NCBI GenBank assembly: GCA_023213395.1 | Contig: CM041465.1 | Span: 181,233,741 to 181,297,740, forward strand | Direction: 5' to 3' | Length of the DNA: 64,000 nt | Source of the DNA: Cycas panzhihuaensis | Taxonomy: Eukaryota; Cycadophyta | In this document: piece after piece, positions 22,431 to 34,800 of the stretch | Layout of the letters: each line of letters opens with the position of its first letter | How positions within the stretch are numbered: the stretch's first letter is position 1 | The notes under the pieces: model-generated | The model's database searches: none | What the model saw: the letters and a program-made list of their open reading frames with translations, nothing else | Told to the model about the DNA's origin: nothing | Position numbers and translations under genes: made by a program

Positions 22431-22999
22431 TGTTAAACCTTATGTTTATCTTATGTTTACATGTTAAGCTTTATGTACTTTATGTTAATGTATTATGTGC
22501 ACTTTAATGTATTATGTGCACTTTTGTACTTTAGGGGTGACTTTATCACTTAAGTGATAAAGTACACACCCACTTTATGTCTAGTGTCATAACGTTGTCA
22601 CTTGAGGGTCAAATGACCCCCTTGCACTTTTGCTCACAAGAGCTCCTAAAGGACACTTGTCCTTCATGCAAGCATGCATCGCATGATTGACACTTGTCAA
22701 TCATGCAATAGCCTTTGGCCTCTCATCTTCCTCTATTTAATGAGGCCTCTGTTCATTGTTTCTCATCAAGAGTTGGAGCTACTTTGTTATTCGCCGCTTG
22801 CTAATCAAACCGTTTATTCTTTTGGAGGTTGGACCAATTCCAACACCACACATTTGGTATCTTTGTCTTGCTCCTCTTTCTCTCTTTGTGTTTTATCTTG
22901 TTTATGCTTAATGCATGTTATGCTTTTATGCTTTTCAGAACTAGAGTAAGTCTAGTCTTTAGATCTTGGACTTGTGAGGCCATTTGGCCTATTCTAACA
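22431..22999 (+). repeat. Element C 5' LTR
   Basis: 569 bp. Contains two 19-bp direct copies at 22486-22523 and a perfect 22-bp palindrome at 22541-22562 (centre CTTAAG). The middle, near 22735, has a tctatttaatg word that could be a TATA box about 260 bp before the LTR end; this is inference. Confidence 0.94.
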
Positions 23000-23001
23000 T
23001 T

Positions 23002-23013
23002 TGGTATCAGAGC
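23002..23013 (+). other. Element C primer binding site
   Basis: TGGTATCAGAGC, the classic initiator tRNA-Met site of plant copia elements, lies two bases after the 5' LTR. Confidence 0.92.
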
Positions 23014-24938
23014 GAGGCTTGGTGGTGCTGGTTAGTATCCATCAAATGCTGTGCCTGTTGCTTCATTTTGATCTTCATTGGATAACCCTCCCAATCACTT
23101 CCATTGTCTGCACATTTAAGAAGAAATGCATGGATCTCCACAGCCTCCTACCCCTGCGTTAAATCATCATTCTCATGGCTACTGATGCACGGCTGTAGCA
23201 CCAATTCATCAGCCGTCTGGTCATCTGCAAGCTTAGGCGTCTTACTGCCAAGATCTTGGTTGTGGTAGCGAATAAAGAATCGTACCGTGAGCACCACCAA
23301 TGGGGAGTCCTAAAGCTCCCTGACGATACAAAGAATCTAGCTGTTAGGGTCGCCTCTGCTGCCACCCTGCATGGGAGCCTACACAGAGAGCCTCCACTAA
23401 CCCGTGACGGAGCACACTGAGCTGACAGAGCCTCCACGGAACCTGCACAGGAGCCTGCACACGGAACCTCCACGGGAGCCTGCACATGGAGCCTCCACGG
23501 GAGCCTCCACGGAACCTGCACGGAAGCTTCGAGCCGCTTCCACGAAGCCTGGAGCCGTCGGACAACCGCCAACATAAATCGAAAAAAAAACAAATTCAAT
23601 TTTGACTTAAAAACATTGATATATGCATTATATGCATTCTAGCATATTATTGAGAATATGCTTATTTTGATTTAAGTTGCTTTTTAAAGTTTCTTTAAAG
23701 GAAATTTTTTAAAAAGAATTTTTCATCAAGTGGGGTCCATTGCTTTAAAAGAGGATTTTAAGCTATTCAACTTTTAATCCTTACTTAAGTTTTTTTCTTA
23801 GTTTTATTTGAAGAATATCTTAAAGAGATATATTAAAATATTGGTGACTTAAATGTTTTGAGAGGATTTTAGTGAGATTCATCCTCCTTTATAAAGCATT
23901 TTCTGGTGGCACATAAGAGTACTTTTAGTACTTTAAGAGGATTAAAATCTTCTTGTTGGATAGAGGATTCATTAAATGACTTATACCAAGTCATTCTCCT
24001 CTCTTTGAAGATTAAAATTACATGATTTAAGTACTTGTAAAGGCTCCCTGCGCGGTGTCCTATTGATGCAAAGTTGCAAAAAAAAGGGTTGATTTCAGCC
24101 TTCATTTTTTGTTTTTTAAGTTCTTTAGCACTCATTTAAATGTTATAAAAGCATTAAGAGCTTAATCGAAGTGATTATTAAGCATTTTCATATTGAAAAT
24201 GTGACATTCATCACCATTTGAGCTGGTTTTTAGGCACCTTGCATGGTGTCCCATAGCCTTCAAAATCTCAAAAAAGGAGACTGAAATACTTGTACCTAAT
24301 AAAATCATTTTTTCTGTTGGATTGTTGGGACTATTTTAAAGCCCCAACAACTTGGTGCTTGGCGCTCGCTTGGTGTTTGGCGTACACTTTGTACTCATTT
24401 GGCAAATGGTTCTCTCTCTACATCAGCTTTGGAGCATTAAAACGAACCCGCTTTTGCACTCATCATCAAGTTTTGCATAAGTACTAAACTCTCAAAGTAC
24501 TTACATTTGCAAAACATATTGTACTCAAGCACTTCAACATTTTACTTGGATTTCTAAAGCACTTAAACACTTAATCAAGTGCTCATTATTCTCATTTCAT
24601 GTACTTGCTTCTTAAGAAGCCTCTCATTGTAAGCTTAATCAAAGCATTCACACTAAGTACATCATCCAAGTAAATGTATCTTTAAATTTACTTTAAAACT
24701 TTCTAAAAGTAAATTTAAAATCTGGTTGGAGAGGCTCGAAAAAGGTTTAAACCTTGCCTCTGCTACATTTAACTTGGACCAACTCAATAGCCGAAGTCCT
24801 CCACCCCTCATCACTCCATCCAGTCGTTGGATCTTCTAATCAAATCAGGACTGGTGGTTTCGTTAGAAGGTGGAACTTAAGTGACAAAGCTTTGAAGTTT
24901 CCAGGTTATTTGCTAGCTTTCAAGCATACAAGTGAAAC
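23014..24938 (+). other. Element C long leader with 12-bp minisatellite
   Basis: 1.9 kb between primer site and Gag without a supported gene. At 23374-23535 about ten diverged copies of a 12-bp GC-rich unit (GGAGCCTSCACG type) stand out from the AT-rich remainder. 23580-24930 is AT-rich. Decayed element D has a comparable long leader, with matching words just before its Gag start. Confidence 0.7.
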
Positions 24939-27900
24939 ATGGTTGCTATTAACATGCTAAATGCATACACAATAAGATTAACAGGGCAAGATAATTATCA
25001 AGAATGGAAAAGAATCACACAAAACCTCTTGATAATGAATGAATTCTGGGGATATGTTTCTGGGAGAATTCCCAATCCTGCACTTGTTAACAATGATGAT
25101 GAGGATGATGTTGATTATGAACGTGTTGCTGCTTGGGAAGCCAAAGACGATATCGCCTTGGCATTTCTTCATATGATTGTGGATGTGCATGTGGATCAAA
25201 ATATTTCTTCTGCTAAAACTTCTAAAGAAGCTGGGACACTTTGTCCTTATTGTACGAAAGGCGAGATGAAGCTCGCATTCTAATGGTGAAAGCCAAATTG
25301 TATTCCGTTAAGTTTGTCAAGCCTATGTCGGCTTTTCTTTCCTCCATTAAGGAGGTATGTAATGAACTGAATACTCTAGGTAGTCCTGTAACAAGGGATG
25401 AGCTCATCACTTCCATCACCAAAGCATTGCCAAAGGACTACAACGGCTTCATTTCATCTATCACTCGAGATGGTTCACTTAAGAGGCTGACATTTAATGA
25501 ACTTGAAAGCTTATTGCTTCAAGAAGAGCAGATTTATGCTAAGGACAATGAAGAAGAACCATCTACACGAGGTGCTTTCACAGCCAAGTCAAAGGCCAAA
25601 CAGATCTCCAAACCTGCACCCACAAAGCAGTTTGGAAACATGAACATTGGCTCCTCAAAGTCCAATGTTGTATGTCATTATTGTGGCAAACCTGGCCACA
25701 TTGCACCTGATTGCAGAAAGAAGCAAGCAGATCTACGTCGACAGCAGCAGCAGCAACAGCCACATCTTCAAGGACAGAGACAACAACAACAGAATCCCCC
25801 TCGACCAAATCGAAGTGCCTATCGAGGAGGTCAAAGAGGAAGGGGGGGTTATAGAGGTGGCAACCAATGCCACTTTAATCAGTTTGCTGATGAAGACAAA
25901 CTATTTTATGCATATCACTCATCTAAGGTTGATCACACTTGGATTGTTGATTCAGGAGCTACACAACATATGACAGGGAGTGAAGAACTCCTTTGCAATA
26001 TTAAGGAAGGTAAAGGTCAATCAGTGACCTTTGGAAATAATGAATCTGTCGAGATTTCAGGCATAGGCACAATAGCTCCTTTCCACTCTTCAGAAAACCC
26101 TTCCTCCACATTTCTCAATAGTGATGCATATTTCATTCCTTCCATGGAGAAGAGTTTGCTATCTGTTAGCAAGTTAGACAAGCAACAGATGACCGTTTTA
26201 TTCAAGAATGGGAAATGTGTCATTAGTGACAAAAATGACCAGATTGTAGTTGTTGCATATAAGGATCAAGGTCTTTACAAATTAGATGCCAATAACATTA
26301 TACTTGATTCTGCTTATTCTAGTTCCATGGTCACTATATCATTGTCAAAAATGCAATTGTGGCATCAACGTCTAGGTCACTTAAGCCTAGATAATCTGAA
26401 GCAGATGATGAACAAGAACATGGTACATGGGCTTCCGAAGATATATAGTTCAAAATGTCTTTGCGAAGCTTGCATAATGGGGACTCAAAGATCGCTTGCC
26501 TTTCCCTAAAGGCAAAGCTTGGCGTGCATCTTATCCCTTGCAGTTGATTCACTCAAACTTATGTGGACCCATGTCCACTCAATCATTTGGAGGAGCACTG
26601 TACTACATCTCCTTCATTGATGACTTTTCTCATAAAGTCTGGGTCTACTTCATAAAGCACAAATCAGAAGCATTCTCTAAGTTCAAAGAATTCAAAGCTG
26701 AAGTAGAAAATGAATCTGGGTATTCAATTGGAACATTAAGGACAGATAATGGAGGTGAATTCACTTTAAAAGAATTCACCCAATACTACACGGATAATGG
26801 GATTCGGAGACAACTTACAGTTCCTCATACTCCTCAACAAAACGGAGTCTCCGAAAGAATGAACAGAACTTTGGCCAATAAAGCCAAAACTATGATGCAT
26901 GCGAAAGGACTTTCTCGAGCTTCATCAAGCATTTCACACAGCTGCCTATGTGGCCAATCGAAGTCCTACTACAGCAGTCACCAACATTACACCTGAGGAG
27001 GCATGGACTGGTAAGAAACCGACTATCAGCCATTTGAGGACATTTGGGTGCACTGCATATATGCACATACCTGATCAACAAAGAACAAAGTTAGATAAGC
27101 ATAGTCTCAAATGCATCTTTGTAGGTATGCCATTCATAGCAAGGCCTACAAGTTGCATGATCCAGTTGGAAAAAAAATGCATCTCTCAAGAGATGTAATC
27201 TTTGCTGAAGACGATCAGAAAGAGTTGGATGTGGCATCTATCCAACCCCCCATTGATAAAGGCAAAAAGATTGTTGAGGACTTTCCTCCCTCTCAATCTT
27301 CTACACCATGTACTTCATCTGCACCTGCTGGACCGTCCACTTCATCATCTTCTGCTCCACTTGAACCTAGCACATCATCTTCTGTTGATCTACCACTTAG
27401 ACCAGAAGACATTGAGGTTCATGCTACTTCATTTCAAAAGTTACCTAAATGGTATACTCAAACGGTGCAGGACGGTCACATTATTGAAGGGAAACGTCCA
27501 TCGAAATATAGGCAGCAAACAAATTTTGCACTTATGGCTGAAGTGCTTTCTATTGATGAGCCTTCCACCTTTGAGGATGCTTCAAAAAATGACAATTGGA
27601 AGGCTTCCATGGATGAGGAGATCCATTCTATTCACAAGAATGGCACATGGGATTTGGTCGAATTGCCTCCACATAAACAGGCAATCAGTTGTAAATGGGT
27701 CTATAAGACCAAATTTCATTCTGATGGTACACTTAAGCGTCAGAAGGCACGCCTTGTGGCAAAGGGATTCAAACAAAAGGAAGGCATTGATTATGAGGAA
27801 ACTTTTGCACCAGTGGCGAATATGAATACCATCAGACTCATTTTGGCCTTAGCAGCACAATGCAAATGGCTAGTTTATCAGATGGACATGAAGAGCGCCT

Positions 27901-29034
27901 TTCTTAATGGCGATCTTCAAGAGGAGGTATACTTAGAGCAACCTCCTGGTTACAAAGTACAAGGCAAGGAGCATCTAGTGTGTTGCCTCAAAAAGGCTTT
28001 GTATGGCATGAAACAAGCTCCTAGGGCATGGTATTCAAAAATCGATGACTACTTCTTGAGACATGGGTTTCATCGATCTACTTCAGATCCTAATTTGTAC
28101 ATCAAACATGAACAAAACCATGTCACTTTTATTGTCTTGTATGTAGATGACTTAATGATCACTGGCGATGACACTAAGCTCATAAAGATTCTCCAAAATG
28201 ATTTGAAGAGAAGTTTCGAGATGACTGATCTTGGACTTCTCCATTACTTTTTAGACTTTGAGGTATGGCAACAGCCATGCTATATCTTCATCTCCCAAGC
28301 AAAATATTCTTGGGACATCTTGCAGAGGTTCAGGATGCATGACTGCAAGACAGCGCCTACACCAATAGAGAACGAAACCAAGCTTACTCTTAATGAGGAA
28401 GCTGAACCTACAGATCCCACTCTTTACCGGAAGTTGATTGGTAGTCTCATCTATCTCACCAACACTTGTCCGGACATTTCATTTGCAGTTGGGATTTGTT
28501 CTCGATTCATGTCTCAACCCAATCAGAAGCATTGGAAGGCAGCAAAACGCATACTCAAGTACCTCAAAGGTACATTACAACTTAGCCTTGAGTATGCACA
28601 TAATGAGAACTTCACTTTGGAAGGGTTCTCCGATTCTGATTGGGCAGGATGCCAGGATAGCAGGAGATCAACCTCGGGTTACTGTTTTACCCTTGGTTCA
28701 GCAGTTGTTTCATGGAGTTGCAAGAAGCAACCTAACGTTACCTTGTCCTCCACTGAAGCAGAGTACAAAGCTGCAGTCGGCCACGACCACGAGGCTATCC
28801 GGCTCTGACGGATTCTTGGGGAACTTGGACTTAGCGGGATCACCTACCAGCATTCATTGCGACAATCAGAGTGTGCTCAAGCTGACTAAGAATCCCGTCT
28901 TTCATGCACGGACCAAGCATATTGAAATTCACCACCATTTCATCAGAGAGCATGTACACAGTGGTGAGATCAACCTTGATGTCGACCAACAAAGCGTGAC
29001 GACAAAGAAACATCTTTACCAAGCCACTTGGTAG
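24939..29034 (+). pseudogene. Element C copia Gag-Pol (broken)
   Basis: Gag starts MVAINMLNAYTIRLTGQDNY. A one-base loss near 25232 shifts the frame. A CCHC knuckle is at 25673-25714, followed by a Gln-rich stretch (25740-25800) and a protease DSG at 25949-25957. The pre-integrase LWHQRLGHLS is at about 26355. A one-base gain near 26491 comes before the integrase core. The first catalytic Asp of the core is Asn (26556-26558, HSNLCGP), while RTDNGGEF and NGVSERMNRT are kept. Frame changes follow near 26920 and 27130. RT (MDMKSAFLNGDLQEEVYLEQ) with YVDD is at 28140-28151, RNase H (DSDWAGC, STEAEYKA) at 28630-28780, a stop near 28808 and the tail to 29034. No cellular role. Confidence 0.92.
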
Positions 29035-29090
29035 AGAGAAATTTGTAAAATTTAGAGATGGTCTAGGGGTCCGACTTAACATGTAAACAA

Positions 29091-29100
29091 TAAGGGGGGG
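29091..29100 (+). other. Element C polypurine tract
   Basis: TAAGGGGGGG lies directly before the 3' LTR. Element D has the identical tract at 35951-35960, so C and D belong to one lineage. Confidence 0.88.
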
Positions 29101-29670
29101 TGTTAAACCTTATGTTTATCTTATGTTTACATGTTAAGCTTTATGTACTTTATGTTAATGTATTATGTGCACTTTAATGTATTATGTGCACTTTTGTACT
29201 TTAGGGGTGACTTTATCACTTAAGTGATAAAGTACACACCCACTTTATGTCTAGTGACATAACGTTGTCACTTGAAGGTCAAATGACCCCCATGCACTTT
29301 TGCTCATAAGAGCTCCTAAAGGACACTTGTCCTTCATGCAAGCATGCATTGCATGATTGACACTTGTCAATCATGCAATAGCCTTTGGCCTCTCATCTTC
29401 CTCTATTTAATGAGGCCTCTCTTCATTGTTTCTCATCAAGAGTTGGAGCTACTTTGTTATTCTGTCAGTTTGCTAATCAAGCTAAGTATTCTTTGGTGGT
29501 TGGACCAATTCCAACACCACACATTTGGTATCTTTGTCTTGCTCCTCTTTCTCTCTTTGTGTTTTATCTTGTTTATGCTTAATGCATGTTATGCTTTTAT
29601 GCTTTTCAAAACTAAAGTAAGTCTAGTCTTTAGATCTTGGACTTGTGAGGCCATTTGGCCTATTCTAACA
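29101..29670 (+). repeat. Element C 3' LTR
   Basis: 570-bp partner of 22431-22999 with the same palindrome (29211-29232), followed by the GTACG duplication. Most differences between the two copies lie near 29461-29500. Confidence 0.94.
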
Positions 29671-29675
29671 GTACG

Positions 29676-30237
29676 AACTAGGGAAAATGATATCTCAAAA
29701 GAAGCGCCTTTCAATCGCCTACCAGGATCTGAAGTCTGTTTTGTCAAATCTGTCTCCAAACGGGAGAAAACTGGCTTTGAATGAAAACGTGGGTGGTTAG
29801 GGTTACTAACAATTTCTTAAAAATCCTCAAGAAAAACTCAAAGAATTTGATCGAACTTAGACGGAATCTCTTAGAAATGAAAGTCCAGAGAATTTAAGTC
29901 CAGAAATACTCAGATTTATACTCAGATCTGAAAGAAATTCGATTTTTCCTTTCAAACCCTGCGCGGACTGGTAATCGCCCAATTTGGCCCCTGAAACGGT
30001 TCCTGATGGCTTCGATGCAAAAGGGAAAGATGACGAGCACCTCGAGATCTACTTGCACATCAAATGTTGTCTCAATCCGACAACTTTGAAAAATTCTCGT
30101 CTGTACGAGTCCGTACACAGTCATTAATTTGCCCTAATCAGTGCTGGAGAGCCTCCATAACTTTTCTTAGGACCTTTGACCTTTCCACAAAAACAACCTT
30201 CTTTTTTTTCCTTCAGAACGAGCAGTTAAGCCTAAAC
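29676..30237 (-). other. Element A leader (5' untranslated part)
   Basis: This lies between A's primer site and the point where C inserted, and continues at 22430-22343 to the Gag start. No ORF is supported. Confidence 0.75.
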
Positions 30238-30250
30238 CTGCTCTGATACA
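30238..30250 (-). other. Element A primer binding site
   Basis: The minus strand reads TGTATCAGAGCAG directly after the LTR: the tRNA-Met type site with one G missing. Confidence 0.8.
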
Positions 30251-30436
30251 TGTCGAGATTAGGTTTAGGAGACAAAAGACTGATGAGAGAATGTGATACC
30301 TTTATTGAGAGAATGATGTCTTTAAATACATAGAGAATTGGTAACCGTTATAACTTGACGGTTAACCTACCTATTAACTAAGTAACTGATGCTTATACTA
30401 ATTACATGATTAGAGGTAAAACATTACCTCTCAACA
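30251..30436 (-). repeat. Element A 5' LTR
   Basis: 186 bp matching 1852-2037. The inner terminus is TGTCGAGA instead of TGTTGAGA, a single transition. The TTATA target duplication follows at 30437-30441. Confidence 0.93.
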
Positions 30437-30441
30437 TTATA

Positions 30442-31854
30442 ATTGAGTGCATTAGGGTTAGGATTTTCCCAACTAATGACATTCACATGAAATTACAATA
30501 AAATCACATCTAAATGCACCTAATGTGCATTTCACTTTAAGTGATGTAATTTAACTTTCACTTAAGTTACTTTATGTAAAGTAAAGTTACTTTATCTAAA
30601 TAAGCTATCAAAATGACCTTGTAACATTAATCTCTTTTAGTTGGTTGGACATTTGGCATTGGCATATTCCACTATTGGTGGTTGCTCCCATTTGATGAAT
30701 ACTTACATTTGGTGCCTCCTCCCATTGGTTGCTCAAGTTTTGAGTCTTGCGTGTGCTCTACTATGGAGTGGCAAATGAATCGTGTGATCATGGCTCAAAT
30801 ATTGTGCTTGTGGTTGAGCATTTCTCGGCGTCTTGCATATGACTTGGTGTTCCTATGGCTTGAGACTTCCTCCTTTTACTCTTCTAAAGACCATGTTGTT
30901 TGATTCCCTTGCTCAAGATCCACTTGTAAACAAATTTGATTGAATAAATCTGAGAATCAAACGGATTCCCACAACATGAATCGATGGAAATCGAAATCCG
31001 TAGGTAGCGGTATTATTTAAAAATAAATAAATAAACTTTTCCTAAGTTTATTAACTTAGGATAAAAATATTAAATTATTTTCTATTTTAGTTTGAGTTCC
31101 ATGTTTTAAAAGATTTTAGCCCCTTTTCTCTCAAATGAGGGTCATATGGTTTAAGGGGGCTAAGTCATTTTTGGAGCCCTAACAATACTTTTTTTTCTAA
31201 ATGAAGATCACTTTTCTATAACAATTTTTAATGCTCTCTTTGTTTTTCTACTTGAAATTGTAATTTTGAGTATTCTCTAGGCACTTTCTCTTCTTCAAAT
31301 GCTAAAATAGTGATTTTTAAGTGCAAGAAAAGCCACAATCACCTTAATAAAATCATTTTTTTATGGTGGGTGGGGTGTTCTCTTTTTTGGTCCTATGTGT
31401 CCTCATTTGACTTGGAGATTGTCTCTTTAAAGCGTTGGTTCTATTTATTGTTATGCGCTAAGGAAGGAAGAGCACATGCACTCATTGTACTTTCATTTCT
31501 CAAGCTACAACATTATACTCTCATTGCTCATAAGCAATCATTATTGTAATTTTTTGCTTTTACAAGCAAAAACAATACTTGGTCAAGCATTAAAAATATC
31601 AAATAAGTCTCAAGTCACATTAAAAAATGCTTAATTGTACTTCAAAAAAAAAATCTTTAAAATCTACTTGTCTTAAGCTTGGCGCATTCCCTAGGGGACC
31701 AACCGGCCATACAGCCAATGCATGATAATTATGACTTACTCATAATTATTTGGTCCTCCAAGAGGTGTTATTAGAGCTGTGAATTCTAAGGAAAGCAAGG
31801 TATATTTTTGAAAATCAGCTTTTTGCCAAATAATTAACCGAGCACAACATACAT
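30442..31854 (+). other. Probable leader of decayed copia element D
   Basis: AT-rich, no supported gene. The last 100 bases before 31855 resemble the same stretch before element C's Gag (a 'ttaga..gtg.aa.ttaag' phrase). No 5' LTR or primer site for D was found. It may have been lost, or it may have continued left of element A's insertion point. Confidence 0.45.
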
Positions 31855-34800
31855 TATGGCTACATCAATTGTTAATGTTAACACAGTAAAACTCCAAAGC
31901 AATGAAATTTTTGAAACATGGAAGAAATAGGTTAAAAATTTAACAGTTATACATGAATTATAAACCTACACTAGTTAGGTTCCACCCACTTATCCAATTG
32001 CATTACAAGTAATTGAAGCAAAGGATGCCATTGCACTTGCATTTTTACATTTATTAGTGAGTGATAACATAGATGAAAATGTTGGCATTACTTCAATTAC
32101 AAAAGAAGCATTGACCACTTTACTCCCACTGTATTGAAGAAAAGATGAAGCACAAGTATTATTACTCAAAGCAAAATTCTATCAACTTCAGTTTTTTGAC
32201 ACCATAAGTTCACATCTCAATGAAATAAAGACTATTAAAATTAACTAGCAACATTAGATGCACCTGTTTCTAATCTTGAACTTGTTACTACAACTATAAA
32301 TAGTCTTTCTAAAGACTATAACGAATTTATTTCCTATCTCTCATTGAACAAACAATTGAAGACTACTTCCCTTAATGAACTAGAGGGACTTCTATTGCAT
32401 AAGGAGCAAATCCTAAATTGTCATAGTCCTACAAAATCTCTAGGCGCATTTTTAGCAAAGTACAAGGGTAAGCAATCCCTTGTATACAAATAGCATGTTC
32501 AACAAAAATTGGGTAATCTCAACCTTAATGGGGAGATAGCCAAATCAATGGCCTATCATTACTATGGCAAGATGGGTCACATTCAACCTAATTGCAGAAA
32601 AAAACAAAATGATATGCAACAACAATATCATCACCAAGCATCCCAAGGGCCAAATTGAGGCAACTTCCAAGGCAGTCAACAATGACCACGTAGCAACCAA
32701 CATGGTGATTTTTGTGCCACTGATCAAAACCATGCAATGCAACATGGCAATAATGAAAACATCTTCTATGCTTTTGGTGATTGTCACAATGACAACACTT
32801 GGGTTGTAGATTCTGGTACATCCTATCACATAACAAATGACGTTGATTTAGTTGTTGATATCAAAGAAAACATTAGTGATACAATAAATTTTGGAGATAA
32901 TGTTACTATTGAAATTGTAGGAGTTGGCAAGCCTCTTCTTGTTGTAAATACTCAAAACCCTAATCAATCATTTTCTATTGATAATGTGTTTTTAGTTCCA
33001 AACATGTCTAGACACCTCCTTTCTATCAATCAACTGCATAAATAACAAATGAATGTACTTTTCAAAAATAGGAAATGCTCATCAGGGATAAACAAGATTA
33101 GGTTATTGTTGTTGGTCATGAAAACCATGGTCTCTATAAATTAGTTGCAACAACTAGCAAAACTCATGGCCTTTTATCTCTCAATCAAAAATTAAAGATC
33201 AATTGTGGTATGAAATACTAAGTCATTTAAACATAGAAAGCATTAAGTTGACGTTTTGACTTAATATGGTATATGGCATACCCGAGATTTTGGCAGTTAA
33301 ATGTCTTTGTGAAGCATGCTTAGTGAGGAAACTGCATCGCAAATCATTTTCCAAAGACTTGGCATGGAGAACTCAATGCTTCTTGCAACTAGTGCATTCT
33401 AGCATTTGTGGATCCATGTCCACACAATCTCTTGGAGGCACACTTTACTTCATCACATTTATCAATGACTTTTCACATAAAGTATGGGTTTACTTTCTCA
33501 GACATAAATCAAAAGCTTTATTCAAGTTTAAAGAATTTAAGCTTGCAATTGAAAATGAGTCAAACATGCAAATCAAGATTCTTAGGTCTGACAATGGTGG
33601 CAAATATACCTCCAAGGAATTCAATCGATTTTGTACACATCATGCCATTCGACAACAAGTTTCTACTCCACATACCCCTTAATAGAATGGTGTAGCAAAA
33701 TGCATGAACCAAACTCTTGTCAACAAACCCAAGACTATGATGCAAACAAAAGGCCTTTCTCAAACTTATTGGATAAACGTAGTTCAAATTGTTGCATACT
33801 TGTCCAATAAGACTTCCCACTAGAAGAGTTCAAAGCATGACACTGGAGGAGGCCCAGACTAGTCAAAAGCCTATAGTTAGTCATTTACACACCTTTGGAT
33901 GCACTGGTCACATGCACATTCTCCAAAAGTAGGGAAACAAACTTGATGATAAAAGGCCTAAATGCATTTTTATTGGGTATGTTATTAGCAAAAAAGACTA
34001 CCAAGTTTATGAACCTATTGCCAAGAAAATGCATGTTACAAGGAATGTTGTCTTTATTGAAGACAACAATGATGTTGATTTGAGCACTATTTAGTTTTCA
34101 CAAGACAAAGGGAAAGTTGTAATCAAAGAATCTCCACCTTTCAACTCCTCTACATCATATTCACTACATTCCTCATTTACTCCATCATCTTCATCACCAC
34201 CATCAATTGCAGCAAGACCATCAAAGTCCTCCAATCTTGTTAGCACTTAAAGTCCCATACTTTCTCAAGACATTGAGGTCATAATTACATAAAAGAAGCT
34301 ACCAAAATGGTATTCAAACAATTGCTAGTTCCCAATAGGTTGAAGGCAAACAACCATCCAAAATGCATCCACAAACTAATATAAACTATGCACTTATGGA
34401 TGAAGTGCTTAGTACAAAAAAACCTTTCACTTTTGAGGAGGCATGTGCTAATGAAAAGTGGAAAGGAGCTATGGACGATGAACTTCATTCTTTTTAAAAG
34501 AATGATATTTGGAACTCGGTTGATCTTCCAAGAGGCAAAAATGTCATTAGTTGCAAATGGGTCTTCAAGACCAAATTTCATTCTAATGGTATAATCAAGC
34601 ATCACAAAACTTGTTTGGTTGCAAAAGACTTCAAACAAAAAGAAAGTGTTGATTATGAGGAGACCTTTGCACCTATTGCAAACATGAACACTAACAGACT
34701 TGTTGTAGCCTTAGTTGTTCAATGCACATGGAAAATTTACCAAATGGATGTCAAGAGTGTATTTCTTAATGGCAACTTGACAAAGGAGGTGTATTCGGAA

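Larger units (their letters stand above)
22431..29670 (+). mobile_element. Element C: Ty1/copia LTR retrotransposon
   Basis: LTRs of 569 and 570 bp begin TGTTAAACC and end TATTCTAACA. GTACG is duplicated at 22426-22430 and 29671-29675, within the leader of element A. The primer site is TGGTATCAGAGC at 23002-23013. A 1.9-kb untranslated leader precedes Gag, which starts at 24939. A polypurine tract is at 29091-29100. By eye the LTRs differ at roughly 3 percent of positions, so this is a fairly recent insertion for this window. Five or so frame breaks make it inactive. Confidence 0.95.
1852..30436 (-). mobile_element. Element A: Ty1/copia LTR retrotransposon split by two insertions
   Basis: Both ends are 186-bp LTRs with TGTTGAGA/TCTCAACA termini. 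The five bases TTATA flank the element on both sides (1847-1851 and 30437-30441). Its own sequence is 1852-4830, 21082-22430 and 29676-30436, about 5.1 kb, the usual size for a copia element. Elements B (4831-21076) and C (22431-29670) fill the gaps with their own target duplications. Gene order read on the minus strand is leader, Gag, protease, integrase, RT and RNase H. Several stops make it inactive. It is the oldest layer of nest 1. Confidence 0.95.

Noticed and set aside
23159-23599. 146-codon minus-strand frame over the minisatellite of element C
   Set aside because: Repetitive translation of the 12-bp unit; no protein character beyond the repeat.
31765-31785. GTTATTAGAGCTGTGAATTC upstream of element D Gag as a primer binding site
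   Set aside because: It aligns with a leader stretch just before Gag in element C that lies 1.9 kb downstream of C's true primer site.
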